Source: DMER01 sp003451645
Lineage (GTDB): Bacteria; Pseudomonadota; Alphaproteobacteria; Micropepsales; Micropepsaceae
Assembly: GCA_031976175.1 (NCBI GenBank)
Contig: DALYLR010000033.1
Location: 1 to 42,790, forward strand
Length of the DNA stretch: 42,790 bases
Reading direction: 5' to 3'
Part shown: one piece after another, positions 6,928-15,826 of the stretch
Position numbering within the stretch: the stretch's first letter is position 1
How the letters are laid out: every line of letters starts with the position of its first letter
Position numbers and translations under genes: made by a program
Notes under the pieces: generated by a model
The model's input: the letters and a program-made list of their open reading frames with translations, nothing else
Databases searched by the model: none
What the model was told of the DNA's origin: nothing

Positions 6928-8226
6928 ATGAAGATCGCCGTGATTGGCGCTGGGGTCGCAGGCCTCAATGCCGCCCACAAACTCAAAGACATCCACGACG
7001 TCACGCTTTTTGAGAAGGAGGCGCGCCTCGGCGGACATTCCAACACCAAAGTCATCGACTATGACGGCCACAGGATCGCTGTCGATACGGGCTTCATCAT
7101 CTTCAACGTGCATACCTATCCGGGGCTGATGCAGCTCTTTGGCGAACTGAAATTGCCTATCGACAAGACACTGATGGGCTTTTCGCTGGAGCATCAGGGC
7201 CGGGGCATCAGCTGGTCCAGCGAGGTGCCGTTTGGCCTGTTCGCGCAGCCGCAGAACCTTTTCTCCCCGCGTTTCATCCGCATGCTGCTGTCGGTGCTGT
7301 ATTTCTTCAACACCGCGCGTGGCCATATCCGCTCGCGCAATTATGCTGATCTCACCTTGGATCAGTATATCCGAAAGCTAGGCTATGGCAGGGCCTTCGC
7401 TGATGATTTCCTGCTGCCGATGTGCGCGGCGATCTGGACCACGCCGGTCGAGCAGGTCAAAACCTTTCCCGTCCAAGATATTCTGGAGTTCTGGGACGGG
7501 CACCAACTGCTTGGCATCTTTCAGGCGCAATGGCTGACACTGCACAATCGGTCGGCCGAGTATGTGGAGCGGTTGCGGCAGAGCCTAGGCCCCCGGATCA
7601 AATCTGCCTGCCCTGTCTACGAGGTGCGCCGCACGGCGGAGGGCGTTCGCGTCACTCATGCGGGAGGAGAAGAGAGCTTTGACCAGGTCGTGTTCGCCTG
7701 CCACGCGGATCAGGCTTTGGCGGTACTCAAGACCCCCAGTGCTGCAGAACACGACATTCTCCAGCATTTCCCCTATCGCCCCTCTACGGCCATTCTGCAC
7801 CGGGATGCGGCACAAATGCCCAAGAATAGGGCGGCTTGGACAAGTTGGAACTATTTAGGTGCGGCAAATGATCCCCGAGGCGATGCGGCGCAAGTGTCTG
7901 TCACATACTGGATGAACCGTTTACAGACGATCGACGTAAAATATCCGTTGTTTGTATCTGTTAATCCTTTGACACCCGTTGCCAAGGACAAGATCTTTGA
8001 GACCATCGCTTACGAGCACCCGCAATTCAGCGCCGCGAGTTTCCGCGCGCAAGAGCGGCTGCACATGATCGAGGGCGCGGACCGGATTTGGTATTGCGGG
8101 GCATGGTGCGGATTTGGCTTCCATGAAGATGGCCTGATTTCAGGGTGGGAAGTGGCTGAACGGTTGGGCGCGCACATCGACTGGCCAAAGGGTGTCCGGC
8201 GCCGGTTGTTCAGGACGGCCGCTTAA
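6928..8226 (+). CDS. NAD(P)/FAD-dependent oxidoreductase of the amine oxidase/desaturase type
   Basis: The 432-residue protein opens with the dinucleotide-binding fold IAVIGAGVAGLNAAHKL and LFEKEARLGGHSN (residues 3-40), followed by a DTGFIIFN block. A second FAD contact, WYCGAWCGFGFHEDGLISG, lies near the C-terminus. It lies 10 nt after the DUF1365 gene and 20 nt before the methyltransferase. In Rhodobacter-type sigma-E regulons the homologous flavoprotein is implicated in desaturating methylated membrane fatty acids on the way to furan fatty acids; that role is transferred here by synteny only. Confidence 0.87.
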   Translation: MKIAVIGAGVAGLNAAHKLKDIHDVTLFEKEARLGGHSNTKVIDYDGHRIAVDTGFIIFNVHTYPGLMQLFGELKLPIDKTLMGFSLEHQGRGISWSSEVPFGLFAQPQNLFSPRFIRMLLSVLYFFNTARGHIRSRNYADLTLDQYIRKLGYGRAFADDFLLPMCAAIWTTPVEQVKTFPVQDILEFWDGHQLLGIFQAQWLTLHNRSAEYVERLRQSLGPRIKSACPVYEVRRTAEGVRVTHAGGEESFDQVVFACHADQALAVLKTPSAAEHDILQHFPYRPSTAILHRDAAQMPKNRAAWTSWNYLGAANDPRGDAAQVSVTYWMNRLQTIDVKYPLFVSVNPLTPVAKDKIFETIAYEHPQFSAASFRAQERLHMIEGADRIWYCGAWCGFGFHEDGLISGWEVAERLGAHIDWPKGVRRRLFRTAA

Positions 8227-8246
8227 AGTTTTGGGAGTTTTGGGAG

Positions 8247-9431
8247 ATGCAAATTCAGACCGTGCTGCAGTCTTACCTAACGCGTAAGCTGGGCCACATC
8301 CCGTCCGGTTCGCTGCGTCTGACCCTGCCATCGGGGATCGCCTTGGCACTCAATGGCGAGCAGCCCGGTGTGGAAGCTTCAATCCACTTCCACAATTGGA
8401 TGGGCGCTTGGCGCCTCGTGACGGGCGGCAGCATGGGCCTGGCGGAAGGCTATCTTAAAGGCGACTGGACGACGGACAGTATCGAAGACGTGCTGATGTT
8501 CTTTGCGGCCAATGACGAGACCTTCGGCGCCCAAGCGGGACAGGCCTGGCCACTGCGCGTCTGGAATGGCGTCAAGCACTGGCGCAACGAGAACTCCAAG
8601 GATCAGTCCGCGAAGAACATCCATTACCATTATGACCTGGGCAATGATTTCTACTCGCGCTGGCTCGATCCGACGATGACCTATTCGAGCGGGATGTATG
8701 CGAGTCCCAGCGAGCCGCTTGAGACGGCGCAAGCGCGCAAGTTCCGCAATCTGGCCACTCTGGGTCAGGTGAACGAGAGCGACAAGGTCTTGGAGATTGG
8801 CTGCGGCTGGGGCGGGCTGCTTGAGTTCCTCGGCACCGAGGTCAAATGCCAGGCCAAAGGCATCACGATCAGCCAAGAACAATTCGCCTTTTGCAAGGAG
8901 CGCATCCAGAAGCTAGGCCTTGGCGAGCGGATCGATGTGGAGCTGCGCGACTATCGCGATGTCGATCAGCGCTTTGACAAGATCCTGTCTGTTGAGATGT
9001 TTGAGGCCGTGGGGCGCAAATATTGGGACACATTCTTTGAGCGGTGCCGCGCGCTCTTGTCTGCGGCAGGCCGTGTCTCCATGCAAGTGATCACGATCGA
9101 CGAGAAATATGAGGATCAGTATCGCCGCAACGTCGACTTCATTCAGAAGTACGTGTTCCCAGGCGGCGAATTGCCAACCGCGCAGAACCTAGAAGCCAAC
9201 GGCGCGCGCGCAGGCCTCAAGCTGACCGACGATGTCGATTTCGGCTTGAGCTACGCCAAGACCTGTGAGGAATGGCTGGGCAATTTCCGAGCGGCGTGGC
9301 CGGGCATTGCGAACAAGGGCAAGTTCGACGATTACTTCCACCGGCTGTGGTCGTATTACCTGGCTTATTGCCGCGCCGGCTTTGCAACGCGTATGATTTC
9401 AGTGCGTCAGGTCGCCTATCAGCCGGTGTGA
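8247..9431 (+). CDS. Cyclopropane-fatty-acyl-phospholipid synthase family methyltransferase
   Basis: This 394-residue SAM-dependent enzyme acts on unsaturated acyl chains of membrane phospholipids. Visible family blocks are HYHYDLGNDFYSRWLDPTMTYSSGMY, the SAM motif VLEIGCGWGGLLEFL, EMFEAVGRKYWDTFF, FIQKYVFPGGELP and a C-terminal FRAAWPG segment. Its start is preceded by a duplicated TTTTGGGAG, so two ribosome-site candidates stand in tandem. It ends the phrB operon and is convergent with the DUF6134-like gene 10 nt away. It may be a true cyclopropane synthase or the UfaM-like methyltransferase of furan fatty acid synthesis; sequence reading alone does not decide. Confidence 0.9.
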   Translation: MQIQTVLQSYLTRKLGHIPSGSLRLTLPSGIALALNGEQPGVEASIHFHNWMGAWRLVTGGSMGLAEGYLKGDWTTDSIEDVLMFFAANDETFGAQAGQAWPLRVWNGVKHWRNENSKDQSAKNIHYHYDLGNDFYSRWLDPTMTYSSGMYASPSEPLETAQARKFRNLATLGQVNESDKVLEIGCGWGGLLEFLGTEVKCQAKGITISQEQFAFCKERIQKLGLGERIDVELRDYRDVDQRFDKILSVEMFEAVGRKYWDTFFERCRALLSAAGRVSMQVITIDEKYEDQYRRNVDFIQKYVFPGGELPTAQNLEANGARAGLKLTDDVDFGLSYAKTCEEWLGNFRAAWPGIANKGKFDDYFHRLWSYYLAYCRAGFATRMISVRQVAYQPV

Positions 9432-9441
9432 GACAGCAGCC

Positions 9442-10089
9442 TTATTGGCGGACGTAAAGGATATTATTGTCGCTGACCTTGAAGCGGGCGCCTGTCCAAA
9501 CACGTCCGTTGAACCATAACGACATGTTGAGGTCGCCGCTGACATCATACCGGTTCGCCTGAACGGCGGCCGCCCCGGACTTCAAGCTTTCTGTCCCACG
9601 GGGTTTGACCGCAACCCGCTGGATCTTGCCACTTTGCGTACTCATCCAGCCGGTGGTTTTGAGCGCCGGATAAGCCCAGTAGGAGGTGGGGTAGAGCACC
9701 TCGCTCACCTCACCCTTGAACCCTGAACCGTTGATGCGCGAGACGGCGCCTTGCCGGGTCATAGACACCGATTCTTTCTCGCCATTGTCGTCCGCTGACG
9801 ATGTGAAGGACACGAATTGCCCGTTCGTCCATGTCTCCTCGGTGCGCATTTCATAGGTATAGGCCGTTACGAAGAGCACCTTGAACTTCAGGTCAATCTC
9901 GGTGCGCACTTTGATGGTGTTGCCTTGCACATCGAAGAATAATTTATGCGTCCCCAGAAGCGAGCGGCCGTTATAGGCGTTGAAAACGATCTGCTTCTCA
10001 GGGGGGATCGAGGCAAGCAAGTCCTCATGCGTTGCGGCCTGCGCATTGCTGGCAAATACAAACAGTATCAAAGCCAATAGACGGATCAT
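9442..10089 (-). CDS. Secreted DUF6134-like protein
   Basis: The start at 10089 gives a signal peptide (MIRLLALILFVFASNAQA) and has AAGGGGAG upstream; the longer open frame to 10230 has none. The 215-residue product is mostly beta-strand-like, with PEKQIVFNAYNGRSLLGTHKLFF and a central TYEMRTEETWTNG, consistent with periplasmic proteins of the DUF6134 type. That family call is from memory and moderate. It lies 47 nt downstream of chrR on the same strand, so it is probably co-transcribed from the chrR promoter and part of the singlet-oxygen response. Function unknown. Confidence 0.72.
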   Translation of the reverse strand: MIRLLALILFVFASNAQAATHEDLLASIPPEKQIVFNAYNGRSLLGTHKLFFDVQGNTIKVRTEIDLKFKVLFVTAYTYEMRTEETWTNGQFVSFTSSADDNGEKESVSMTRQGAVSRINGSGFKGEVSEVLYPTSYWAYPALKTTGWMSTQSGKIQRVAVKPRGTESLKSGAAAVQANRYDVSGDLNMSLWFNGRVWTGARFKVSDNNILYVRQ

Positions 10090-10136
10090 GGTGCCGAGAC
10101 TCCCCTTGCCCACATAAAGACGCACCCCAACTGCCG

Positions 10137-10799
10137 CTACCGGGCGGCGGGTGTGCGTCCCCAGTTCAACACCGTGCCGAGGAGACCGGAAAAGTTCAAC
10201 CGTGCCTCTGTCACAACGAGGCAGATGCAAGGGCCGCCCGGGCCCGCTTTCGGTTGATGGTTGAGCCCAGGAACACCGATTTGGACGTCACCAACGCCAT
10301 AGCGGCCCGTGCTGTCGCTAAAGTCACCGGTGACGACCATGGTCCACTCGACGCCGTCGTGGTCGTGGCGGGGCATGCGGCGGCTGGCCGGAATCCACAA
10401 CAACCGCGCGGCCGGTTCGAACCCTGGGATGGGGTATTCTTTGACGCCGAACCAAATATTCTGCCACGGGACCGCCGCAGGGGCGATGCCCACCGCGCTA
10501 CGCAGAGGCTCGGGCACACTCCAGGCTGCACCAGCCCTCTGTGCCGAGGTTGTCGCGCCCACTTGCTCCTGCAACACCCCGGTCACGTCAGGAAGTGCCG
10601 ACCCATCAGAACCGCCGGCCAGAGCTTCTTCGTCCATCAAGGTGCCCGCCACCGCTTCGGCTGTCGCAACGGCGCCACGGCATGCTGGGCAATAGGCCAA
10701 ATGAGTGGCGATAAAGAGAGCCGAAGCGCCCGTCGTGGAACCGTTGGCATAGCCAACCAGGTCAGCCTCATCGGGATGATGCAAGGGACGCGACAGCAC
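10137..10799 (-). CDS. chrR: ChrR family anti-sigma factor (ZAS-cupin), no adjacent sigma gene
   Basis: This 220-residue protein matches ChrR in both domains. The N-terminal zinc anti-sigma domain has His8 and H33-x3-C37-x2-C40. The C-terminal cupin has His145, His147, Glu151 and His181, the four positions matching the cupin zinc ligands of Rhodobacter ChrR. ChrR binds RpoE and releases it on singlet oxygen. The start is a GTG at 10799, with AGGAG 6 nt upstream (10806-10810). Normally rpoE lies directly upstream; here that space holds only a promoter and a divergent gene, so the partner sigma must lie outside the window. The promoter at 10856-10881 suggests positive autoregulation of the regulon. 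Confidence 0.93.
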   Translation of the reverse strand: MLSRPLHHPDEADLVGYANGSTTGASALFIATHLAYCPACRGAVATAEAVAGTLMDEEALAGGSDGSALPDVTGVLQEQVGATTSAQRAGAAWSVPEPLRSAVGIAPAAVPWQNIWFGVKEYPIPGFEPAARLLWIPASRRMPRHDHDGVEWTMVVTGDFSDSTGRYGVGDVQIGVPGLNHQPKAGPGGPCICLVVTEARLNFSGLLGTVLNWGRTPAAR

Positions 10800-10855
10800 G
10801 GTCTACTCCTAAGCCTTGAATGCGGGGCGTGTTAATGCAATTAGCACTGAGCGTT

Positions 10856-10881
10856 TACGTCAAACTCTGGACCTTGGATCA
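10856..10881 (-). promoter_or_regulatory. ECF11 (RpoE/ChrR-type) promoter for chrR
   Basis: On the minus strand TGATCC (10881-10876), 16 nt, then CGTA (10859-10856). Boxes and spacing are identical to those upstream of phrB. Expected transcription start is near 10849, about 50 nt before the GTG of chrR. Confidence 0.77.
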
Positions 10882-10964
10882 ACGCACGTGCAGCATACGC
10901 CGCACCGGCGAGCAGATAGGATCGAAATCCCGTTGGACCAGATGACAGTTGGGGCCAAGTGCCT

Positions 10965-11507
10965 ATGAATGTTCCCTATTTCTTCTATGGGTCCTTGCGC
11001 GACCCCGATGTTTTGAGCGCCGTTTTGGGGCGGTCCTTGGAGGGCCTGACGTTTGCGCCTGGCCAATTGCAGGCGTTCCGGGCAGAGCGGGCTTTGGCCT
11101 ATTCCTTCCCGCTGCTGGTCCCCACGCATGGCGCCGTGGCGGAGGGCTTGGTAACCACCGGGCTCTCGGGGGAAGACGTGGCACGCATCGCCTATTTCGA
11201 GGATAGCGACTATGTCCGGGCGATACAGATGGTTGAGGTCGCGGACAGCCTCGTTCCGGCGCATGTGTTCATGGCGGCCGAGCGGCTCGAGAGTTCAGGG
11301 GAGACTTGGGACTTCGGCCGGTTCCAAACGCACGACAAGGCCCTGCTCTTGGCGGTTACCCGGCATGTGATGCAGGATCATTACGGCCGCACGCCGCAAT
11401 CAGAGATGGAGCGCCTGTGGGCCGGCATCCGCGATCGCTTTGCCGCCATGATGGATTGTCCGCCGCGGCCAAAAGCGCGCCATGCTGTGGCGAACGAATC
11501 ATTCTGA
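10965..11507 (+). CDS. Gamma-glutamylcyclotransferase (AIG2-like) family protein
   Basis: The product is about 180 residues and begins VPYFFYGSLRDPDVL, the YGSL substrate-loop signature of the gamma-glutamylcyclotransferase fold. A typical AIG2 region follows (LEGLTFAPGQLQAFRAE, then EGLVTTGLS, and DVARIAYFEDSDYV). Such enzymes release 5-oxoproline from gamma-glutamyl compounds or act as small amide cyclotransferases; the substrate is not clear. ATG 10965 is preferred to GTG 10959. The gene is followed by cysteine synthase after 22 nt, which gives a thiol-metabolism context. Confidence 0.83.
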   Translation: MNVPYFFYGSLRDPDVLSAVLGRSLEGLTFAPGQLQAFRAERALAYSFPLLVPTHGAVAEGLVTTGLSGEDVARIAYFEDSDYVRAIQMVEVADSLVPAHVFMAAERLESSGETWDFGRFQTHDKALLLAVTRHVMQDHYGRTPQSEMERLWAGIRDRFAAMMDCPPRPKARHAVANESF

Positions 11508-11529
11508 CCAGCGCAATCGGATAAACCAC

Positions 11530-12540
11530 ATGGACATACGCAACGGCCTGATCGACACGATTGGCAATACGCCCCTGATCCGCCTGCGGGGGCCGAGCGA
11601 GAAGACTGGCTGCACGATCCTGGGCAAGGCGGAGTTTCTCAATCCCGGCCAATCCGTCAAGGACCGCGCGGCCTGGTTCATCATCCAAGATGCGATCGCC
11701 AAGGGCACGTTGCGGCCGGGCGGCACTATTGTCGAAGGGACCGCTGGCAATACTGGGATCGGCCTGACGCTGGTTGGCAATGCGCTGGGCTTCAAGACCG
11801 TGATCGTGATCCCCAACACACAGACCCAAGAGAAAAAGGACATGCTGCGCCAATGCGGGGCGGAGCTGATCGAAGTGCCAGCCGTGCCGTACAAAGACCC
11901 CAATAATTACGTCAAATGGTCAGGCCGCCTTGCCGGGGAACTCAACGCCAAGCTGCCAAACGGGGCGATCTGGGCCAACCAGTTCGACAACACGGCCAAC
12001 CGCGAAGGGCACCGGCAGACGACGGGGCCGGAGATATGGCGGCAGACGGAAGGCCGCGTTGACGGCTTTATCTGCGCGGTTGGCACAGGTGGCACCCTTG
12101 CCGGTGTTGGCATGGCGCTCAAGGAGCGCAACAAGGCCGTGCGTATTGGCCTCGCCGATCCGATGGGGGCGGCTCTTTACAGCTTCTTCAAGACGGGCGA
12201 ACTCAAAGCCGAGGGCTCCTCGATCACCGAAGGCATAGGTCAAGGGCGGATCACCGCCAATATCGATGGCGCGCCTATCGATGAGGCTTTTCAAATCCCA
12301 GATAGCGAAGCAATCCCGATCTGTTTCGAACTCCTCGAACATGAGGGCCTGTGTCTGGGCACATCCAGCGGGGTCAATGTGGCGGGAGCGATCCGGCTTG
12401 CGAGAGCGATGGGGCCAGGGCATACGATCGTGACGATCCTTTGCGATTATGGAACCCGCTATGCCTCGAAACTTTTCAATCCCACTTTCCTGCGCGAGAA
12501 GGGCCTCCCCGTGCCCCACTGGCTGGAGGCGCGCTCATGA
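11530..12540 (+). CDS. cysK: Cysteine synthase A
   Basis: This PLP enzyme makes cysteine from O-acetylserine and sulfide. The 336-residue product begins IRNGLIDTIGNTPLIRL, with the PLP lysine in PGQSVKDRAAWF (Lys44). A phosphate-binding EGTAGNTGIGLTL block follows, with AVGTGGTLAGVG and a late TSSGVNVAGA. It is longer than E. coli CysK, with an internal insertion common in alphaproteobacterial enzymes. ATG 11530 is chosen because homology begins there; an in-frame upstream start at 11482 would overlap the previous gene. Its stop overlaps the start of the sulfurtransferase gene. Confidence 0.93.
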   Translation: MDIRNGLIDTIGNTPLIRLRGPSEKTGCTILGKAEFLNPGQSVKDRAAWFIIQDAIAKGTLRPGGTIVEGTAGNTGIGLTLVGNALGFKTVIVIPNTQTQEKKDMLRQCGAELIEVPAVPYKDPNNYVKWSGRLAGELNAKLPNGAIWANQFDNTANREGHRQTTGPEIWRQTEGRVDGFICAVGTGGTLAGVGMALKERNKAVRIGLADPMGAALYSFFKTGELKAEGSSITEGIGQGRITANIDGAPIDEAFQIPDSEAIPICFELLEHEGLCLGTSSGVNVAGAIRLARAMGPGHTIVTILCDYGTRYASKLFNPTFLREKGLPVPHWLEARS

Positions 12541-13379
12541 CGTCTAGTCCGGCTCTGGTTTCGACAGAATGGCTGGCTGAGCGGCTTGGCAGTCCAGATA
12601 TCCGGATTGCCGATGCGTCCTGGTACCTGCCCACGACGGGCCGCGACGGCCGCGCGGAATTCATGGAGCGCCATATTCCAGGCGCGTTCTTCTTCGACAT
12701 TGACGAGATTTCGGATCAGACCTCGGGCCTGCCGCATATGCTGCCCGATCCGGCCAAATTCGCGAGCCGTGCCAAAAAGCTGGGCCTGGGCGATGGCAAT
12801 CGCGTTGTCGTTTATGATGGCGCAGGCATTTTCGCGAGCGCGCGCGTGTGGTGGATGGTCCGGGCGATGGGCCATCGCGATGTGAGCGTGCTCGATGGCG
12901 GCTTTCCCAAATGGCTTGCGGAGGGCAGGCCCGTGGACGACAACCCCGTTCTGCCCCGGGAGCGTCACTTTACGCCGCGCCCGGACAATATGCTGATCCG
13001 CAACCGGGAGCAGATGCTGCGCAATCTGCAGAGCCGCCAGGAGCAGGTTCTGGACGCGCGGCCCGCGGGCCGTTTTCATGGCCGCGATCCCGAACCACGG
13101 CCGGGTTTGCGCGGCGGGCATATCCCGGGCTCGCTGAACCTGCCTTATACGGAGCTTTTGAATGCGGATGGCACGATGAAGGCCCCTGATGCCTTGCGCC
13201 TTGCGTTTCGCGGGCTGGGCGTCGATCCGGCGCGCCCTGTGACGGCCACCTGCGGCTCAGGCGTCAGTGCCGCAATCATCCTACTGGCGTTGGCTGTGAT
13301 TGGTGCACCCGATGGCGCGCTCTATGACGGCGCATGGGCCGAATGGGGCGCCGATGCCGCCTTGCCGCTGGAGACGTGA
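12537..13379 (+). CDS. sseA: 3-mercaptopyruvate sulfurtransferase
   Basis: This 280-residue protein has two rhodanese domains. The first carries ADASWYLP and HIPGAFFFDIDEISD, the second DARPAGRFHGRDPEPRPGLRGGHIPGS. The active-site loop is CGSGVSA with Cys239. CGSGVSA, rather than a thiosulfate-type loop, supports mercaptopyruvate as donor. It starts inside the cysK stop (ATGA overlap), so cysteine synthesis and sulfur transfer are translationally coupled. Confidence 0.93.
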   Translation: MTSSPALVSTEWLAERLGSPDIRIADASWYLPTTGRDGRAEFMERHIPGAFFFDIDEISDQTSGLPHMLPDPAKFASRAKKLGLGDGNRVVVYDGAGIFASARVWWMVRAMGHRDVSVLDGGFPKWLAEGRPVDDNPVLPRERHFTPRPDNMLIRNREQMLRNLQSRQEQVLDARPAGRFHGRDPEPRPGLRGGHIPGSLNLPYTELLNADGTMKAPDALRLAFRGLGVDPARPVTATCGSGVSAAIILLALAVIGAPDGALYDGAWAEWGADAALPLET

Positions 13380-13936
13380 TGCAAGCGATCCCGATCACCA
13401 TCACTTTTCTTGAGATGCGCAGGCGCCCGCACGCCAAGCCCTTGGCCCTGCCCCATGGCGCGGATGGTGGCACGCACATGCTCCTGCGGGCGCATGAGCC
13501 GCCTCTGCGGTTCTATCGCTATCTCTATGACGCGGTCGGCCATCCCTATCATTGGGTGGCGCGCAAGCGCTGGGCGGACGCGGAGCTTGCTGCGGCGGTC
13601 CATGATCCCAAGGTTGAGATTAGCGTGCTGTACGCGCGCGGTATTCCGGCGGGATTCTTCGAATTGGATTTCCGCAAAAGCGGGGAATGCGATCTGGCCT
13701 ATTTTGGCCTGACGCCAGACTTCACCGGGCGGCGGCTCGGACCATTCATGTTGAGTGCGGCGATTGATGCCGCCTGGTCGCGCGAGATCGAGCGGATGAC
13801 CGTCAACACCAACACCTTGGACCACCCGCGCGCCCTGCCCCTCTATCAGCGCATGGGCTTCAGCCCTTATGCGCAAGCCCGCGACGAGATCGTGCCGATC
13901 AGCCTGGGCGAAGGCTTTGGACCCTGGAACCCTTGA
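13379..13936 (+). CDS. GNAT family N-acetyltransferase
   Basis: The 185-residue protein has the GNAT fold. A beta-strand/acceptor region (ISVLYARGIPAGFFELDFR) is followed by DLAYFGLTPDFTGRRLGPFMLSAAIDAAW, the acetyl-CoA-binding strand and pyrophosphate loop. The late strand VNTNTLDHPRALPLYQRMGF is classic. The start codon overlaps the sseA stop (TGATG), so it is probably the last gene of the cysK operon. The acceptor substrate is unknown. Confidence 0.87.
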   Translation: MQAIPITITFLEMRRRPHAKPLALPHGADGGTHMLLRAHEPPLRFYRYLYDAVGHPYHWVARKRWADAELAAAVHDPKVEISVLYARGIPAGFFELDFRKSGECDLAYFGLTPDFTGRRLGPFMLSAAIDAAWSREIERMTVNTNTLDHPRALPLYQRMGFSPYAQARDEIVPISLGEGFGPWNP

Positions 13937-14012
13937 CAGCGGATGCGTTCGCGCCCGCTTTGGCGGTCCTGACGCTGACGATCTGTATGCTGAAGATAAA
14001 GCCGAAACGTTG

Positions 14013-14744
14013 CTAACGCAGGATCTGGCTGAGGAAGAGCTTGGTGCGTTCTGATTGCGGGCTGGTGAAGAACACCTCAGGCGGTGCCACTTCGACAATC
14101 TCGCCCTGATCCATGAACACAATGCGGTTGGCAACCTGGCGCGCGAAGCCCATTTCATGCGTCACCACGACCATGGTCATGCCCGTTTCAGCGAGCTCCA
14201 CCATCGTTTCCAGCACTTCTTTGATCATTTCCGGATCAAGCGCGGAGGTCGGCTCATCGAACAGCATGATGCGCGGCTGCATCGTCAACGCGCGTGCAAT
14301 CGCCACGCGCTGCTGCTGACCGCCTGAGAGCTGGGCGGGATATTTGGCCGCCTGCTCCGGGATGCGTACGCGCTCAAGATATTCCAGCGCCAACGCTTCG
14401 GCCTTGGCCTTGGGGAGTTTCTTGACCCAGATCGGACCGAGCGTGCAGTTCTCCAGGACGGTCAGGTGGGGGAACAGATTGAATTGCTGAAACACCATGC
14501 CGACATTGGCGCGCACATGGTCGACATTCTTGGCATCGGAGGTGAGCTCCACGCCCTCAACGATGATTTGGCCCTGCTGATGCTGCTCCAGCCGGTTGAT
14601 GCAGCGGATAAGCGTCGATTTTCCGGACCCGGATGGTCCGCACACGACCACGCGCTCTTGCTCCGCCACGGTCAGATTGATGTCTTTCAGGACATGAAAG
14701 TCTTTGAACCATTTGTGAACTTGCCGGATTTCGATCGCGTTCAT
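14013..14744 (-). CDS. aapP: Amino acid ABC transporter ATP-binding protein
   Basis: The 243-residue ATPase has Walker A GPSGSGKST (residues 35-43), Q-loop FQQFNLF, signature LSGGQQQRVAIARAL, Walker B IMLFDEPTSALD and switch His in VVVTHEMGF. It belongs to the polar amino acid (GlnQ/AapP) group. ATG 14744 overlaps the end of aapM by 4 nt, and homology starts there. It is the last gene of the minus-strand aapJQMP operon. Confidence 0.93.
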   Translation of the reverse strand: MNAIEIRQVHKWFKDFHVLKDINLTVAEQERVVVCGPSGSGKSTLIRCINRLEQHQQGQIIVEGVELTSDAKNVDHVRANVGMVFQQFNLFPHLTVLENCTLGPIWVKKLPKAKAEALALEYLERVRIPEQAAKYPAQLSGGQQQRVAIARALTMQPRIMLFDEPTSALDPEMIKEVLETMVELAETGMTMVVVTHEMGFARQVANRIVFMDQGEIVEVAPPEVFFTSPQSERTKLFLSQILR

Positions 14745-15826
14745 CGCCCTTGCGCGCTCCCCAGCTTGCGCTCCCAATGGCGGGCATAGCGCGACAATCC
14801 AAAACATAAGGCCCAAAAGATGGCGCCTGCGAACAAATAGCCGGTCGCCGAGGTGTTGGGCGAGGCCCACTCCGCGTCCTGACCAATCTTTTGCACCTGA
14901 CCCAGGAGATCAACAAAGGCAATGATGGCAACCAGCGAGGTATCCTTGATGATGCCGCAAAAGGTGTTGACCAAAGAGGGGATCGACAAGCGCAAAGCCT
15001 GCGGCAGCACGATCAAGCTGGTCGCCCCCCAATAGCCCAGACCAATCGCCTTGGCGGCCTCCACCTGGCCCGGCGGCACCGCCTGCAGACCGCCGCGCAC
15101 TGCCTCCGCCACATAGGCCGAAGAGAAAATCACAAAGCCTGCGAGCGCCCGGACCAAATGATCGACCGACTGCCCGCCGGGCACGAACAGCGGCAGAAGC
15201 ACACCTGCCAGAAACAGCACCGTAATGAGGGGCACACCGCGCCAAAACTCAATAAAGGCGGTCGAAACCCAACGCACGGCCGGCAAATCGGAGCGCCGCC
15301 CCAAGGCCAGCAGAACGCCCAGCGGAAAGGACAATGTGATGGAGGTGGCCGCTATGACGAGGGTCAGCAACAGCCCGCCCCAATCCTGCGTCGAAACGGG
15401 CGCCAGTCCCGCGACACCGCCCAACAGCAACAATGCCGCCAGCACGGGATAGACCGTCAGCATCAAGAGCATCGCCAGGCCCTTGGCGGGCACATGCGGG
15501 ACCATAAGCCAAGCCAAGCCGCCCACACCCAACAGGCCCACGAGGTCTGGGCGCCAGCGCTCCTCCAGCGGGTATTTGCCATAGAAAATTGTGCCGAGGC
15601 GCTCCGTAATCGCGGGCCAGCAGGCGCCCGCCGTCTCGGTCCGGCAGGGCGTTGCATCGCTACCCTCAAAGACCCCGCGCACCAGCGCCCAGTCGATGAG
15701 CGGCGCCAGGACGCCATAAACGATGAGCACAGCGAGGATGGTGAGGATAGTGTTCAGGGGAGAGGAGAATAAATTCTCCTGCATCCAGCGGACGGGCCCC
15801 ACAGAGGCGATCTTGGGCGGCTTCAT
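14741..15826 (-). CDS. aapM: General L-amino acid ABC transporter permease
   Basis: This 361-residue integral membrane protein has several N-terminal spans. Its C-terminal BPD transmembrane domain contains the coupling EAA loop GLQAVPPGQVEAAKAIGLGYWGATSLIVLPQALR. AapM-like permeases have this long N-terminal section before the conserved domain. Start ATG 15826 overlaps the aapQ stop by 4 nt. It pairs with AapQ to form the transport channel. Confidence 0.92.
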   Translation of the reverse strand: MKPPKIASVGPVRWMQENLFSSPLNTILTILAVLIVYGVLAPLIDWALVRGVFEGSDATPCRTETAGACWPAITERLGTIFYGKYPLEERWRPDLVGLLGVGGLAWLMVPHVPAKGLAMLLMLTVYPVLAALLLLGGVAGLAPVSTQDWGGLLLTLVIAATSITLSFPLGVLLALGRRSDLPAVRWVSTAFIEFWRGVPLITVLFLAGVLLPLFVPGGQSVDHLVRALAGFVIFSSAYVAEAVRGGLQAVPPGQVEAAKAIGLGYWGATSLIVLPQALRLSIPSLVNTFCGIIKDTSLVAIIAFVDLLGQVQKIGQDAEWASPNTSATGYLFAGAIFWALCFGLSRYARHWERKLGSAQGR

